A stretch of DNA of 5,072 nt from contig PMKA01000474.1 in assembly GCA_003157575.1 (NCBI GenBank), positions 19,705 to 24,776 of the forward strand, in the 5' to 3' direction. Position numbers and translations under genes: made by a program. This document shows positions 3,778 through 5,072 of this stretch, piece by piece. Source of the stretch: Opitutia bacterium. GTDB lineage: Bacteria; Verrucomicrobiota; Verrucomicrobiia; Opitutales; Opitutaceae. Position 1 is the stretch's first letter. Every line of letters starts with the position of its first letter. The notes under the pieces are model-generated. The model saw nothing but the letters and a program-made list of their open reading frames with translations. It did no database searches and was not told where the DNA came from.

Positions 3778-5072
3778 ATGAGACCCAATCCAAACTCACA
3801 GCGATGGACCAGAGCGTTCATCGTGCTCGTTCTCCTCAGCCCGTTGGTGATTCTCGCGCAGACCGCCCCGCCAGCCGCCACAAACCCTGACGAGGAAGTG
3901 GTCAAGCTCAGCCCGTTCCAGGTCACCGCCACCACCGATGTCGGTTATGTCGCGCAAAATACCCTCTCGGGGAGCCGGCTTAACACACCGCTCGCGGACA
4001 CCGCCGCCGCGATCTCCGTGCTGACGCCGGAGTTCCTGAAGGACCTTGGCGCGACGAGCATGAAGGACGTCATCCTCTTCGAAAACAACGCCGTGCCCGA
4101 TCTCGGCGACGCGGCGAACAACTTCAACGGCAATCCGCTTGTCGGGAACAGCGAATGGCAGTTGCGCATCCGCGGCCTGCCCGCCAGCTATGCGCGCAAC
4201 TATTTTCCCTGGCTGGCCTCGACGGACTTTTACAACGTCGAGCGGATCGACGAGTCGCGCGGCCCGAACTCGGTTCTCTTTGGATTCGGATCCGCGGGCG
4301 GGATTGTCAACACGACGACCAAGCAGGCGCAGCTGGGCAGTTCAAAAAGCGAGGTGACGTTCCTGACCGGCAGCTGGTCGCGCTACCGGGGGACGGTTGA
4401 CGTCAACGAGGTGATGATTCCGGGGCAGCTGGCGCTGCGGGTCAACGCCATGGACGAGAGCGGCAATTCGTGGCGCGAGTTTGAGTTCGACCGGGCGCAG
4501 CGCGCCCACCTCGCCCTGAAATACCAGCCGACCAAGACTTCTACCTTCCGCGCGGAGGCGGAAATCGGCAAGGTGAAGGACAACGTGGCCCGCCCCTGGC
4601 TGATGATCGACGAGTCGTTCCTCTGGCGCGAAGCGGGCCGGCCGACCTATTCCGGCGCGTGGCCGGGGTCGACGTCGAACAGTGTTGCGACGTTCTGGCC
4701 GGACCACGTGGTGGTGGCGGACGACGGGGTGGCGCGCGACTGGATCGGGCACGCGTATGGCAGCAATGCGAACGGCGCCAGCGCTTCCACCGGTTGGAAT
4801 GCTCCGACCTGGTCGCAAATCGCGCTTACGCCGGAGAATCTCGCCATCATCCCGAAGGACTCCAATTCCGCCGGGCCCGATGCGACGCGGGAAACGAAAT
4901 ACCACACGTTCAGCGCGTTCTATGAGAATCAGGTTACCGACCAGCTCTCGATCGAGCTCGCGGTGAACCACCAGAGCACCGATTTCCTGGGCTATGACGC
5001 CAACGGCAGCCGTGCGACCACCTATTACGGCGCCAGCGCCGAGCTGTGGGGCGATGCCAGCGCGGACCTCCC
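3778..5072 (+). CDS. TonB-dependent outer-membrane receptor, 5' part (3' end outside the window)
   Basis: Outer-membrane gated channel that takes up a siderophore, vitamin or oligosaccharide with energy from TonB-ExbBD; substrate not determinable here. The first 431 residues are visible. A signal peptide has a basic start (RWTR, 9-12), hydrophobic core AFIVLVLLSPLVILA (13-27) and likely cleavage ALA-type at A27/Q28. After a Pro/Ala linker comes EEVVKLSPFQVTA (39-51), the N-terminal motif typical of Verrucomicrobiota receptors and in TonB-box position. The plug domain spans about 64-182: ISVLTPEFLKDLGA (79-92), the RIRGLP motif (130-135) and RGPNSVLFGFGSAGGIVN (161-178), a hallmark of the plug end. 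The beta-barrel starts around 188 with alternating strands such as LALRVNAM. Related proteins are usually 900-1,100 residues, so roughly half or more is missing on the right. The ATG at 3778 gives a perfect signal peptide but lacks a Shine-Dalgarno. Upstream is a long structured gap with a possible promoter. Confidence 0.93.
   Translation, partial: MRPNPNSQRWTRAFIVLVLLSPLVILAQTAPPAATNPDEEVVKLSPFQVTATTDVGYVAQNTLSGSRLNTPLADTAAAISVLTPEFLKDLGATSMKDVILFENNAVPDLGDAANNFNGNPLVGNSEWQLRIRGLPASYARNYFPWLASTDFYNVERIDESRGPNSVLFGFGSAGGIVNTTTKQAQLGSSKSEVTFLTGSWSRYRGTVDVNEVMIPGQLALRVNAMDESGNSWREFEFDRAQRAHLALKYQPTKTSTFRAEAEIGKVKDNVARPWLMIDESFLWREAGRPTYSGAWPGSTSNSVATFWPDHVVVADDGVARDWIGHAYGSNANGASASTGWNAPTWSQIALTPENLAIIPKDSNSAGPDATRETKYHTFSAFYENQVTDQLSIELAVNHQSTDFLGYDANGSRATTYYGASAELWGDASADL

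Noticed and set aside
3564..3935. 123-residue frame on the - strand over the receptor leader and signal peptide.
   Set aside because: No motif, no ribosome site, low-complexity basic composition, and it overlaps the receptor start.
4342..4971. 209-residue open frame antisense to the receptor gene.
   Set aside because: It lies opposite strongly supported plug and barrel sequence, and its product is Arg-rich without motifs.

Overview
The window reads as a GC-rich bacterial chromosome, most likely Verrucomicrobiota and probably Opitutaceae. The strongest pointer is the TonB-dependent receptor at the right end. Its mature N-terminus carries the VVKLSPFQV-type motif that I associate with the large receptor families of that group. 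Further hints are the near absence of Shine-Dalgarno sites, a small conserved protein at 802-1155 of a type I recall from Opitutaceae, and two degenerate short-period intergenic repeats. The taxonomic call is inference, not proof.

Layout, left to right. (1) 1-355: the C-terminal two thirds of a Vsr-type mismatch endonuclease on the + strand; the expected N-terminal part is not visible. (2) 356-801: a 446-base stretch with no convincing gene, holding a 9-bp-periodic and a 10-bp-periodic short repeat and a few hairpins. (3) 802-1155: a 117-residue conserved-looking protein of unknown function (+). (4) 1152-1212: two abutting, almost perfect hairpins in the convergent gap; the first has a REP-like GTAG head that also supplies the stop codon of the preceding gene. 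(5) 2604 down to 1274 on the - strand: a two-gene unit, a nucleoside 2-deoxyribosyltransferase-like protein followed after 2 bases by uracil phosphoribosyltransferase (upp). (6) 2732-3079: a four-helix DMT/DUF486 membrane protein (+), divergent from the salvage pair. (7) 3158-3243: tRNA-Leu(UAA) with encoded CCA. (8) 3244-3777: a 534-base gap with an AT-rich patch and several inverted repeats, leading into (9) 3778-5072: the start of a TonB-dependent outer-membrane receptor that runs off the window.

How the genes fit together: the - strand pair makes biochemical sense as pyrimidine salvage. The first enzyme would cleave or exchange the N-glycosidic bond of a (deoxy)nucleoside or nucleotide and release a base; Upp would convert uracil plus PRPP to UMP. 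The other genes look like unrelated housekeeping or accessory loci. I see no phage, transposase, CRISPR or clear defence island. Vsr is often linked to a cytosine methylase, but none is in view. I do not find strong evidence for a new system; the most interesting items are the tandem hairpins at the convergent junction, the extended deoxyribosyltransferase paired with Upp, the truncated Vsr and the structured receptor leader.
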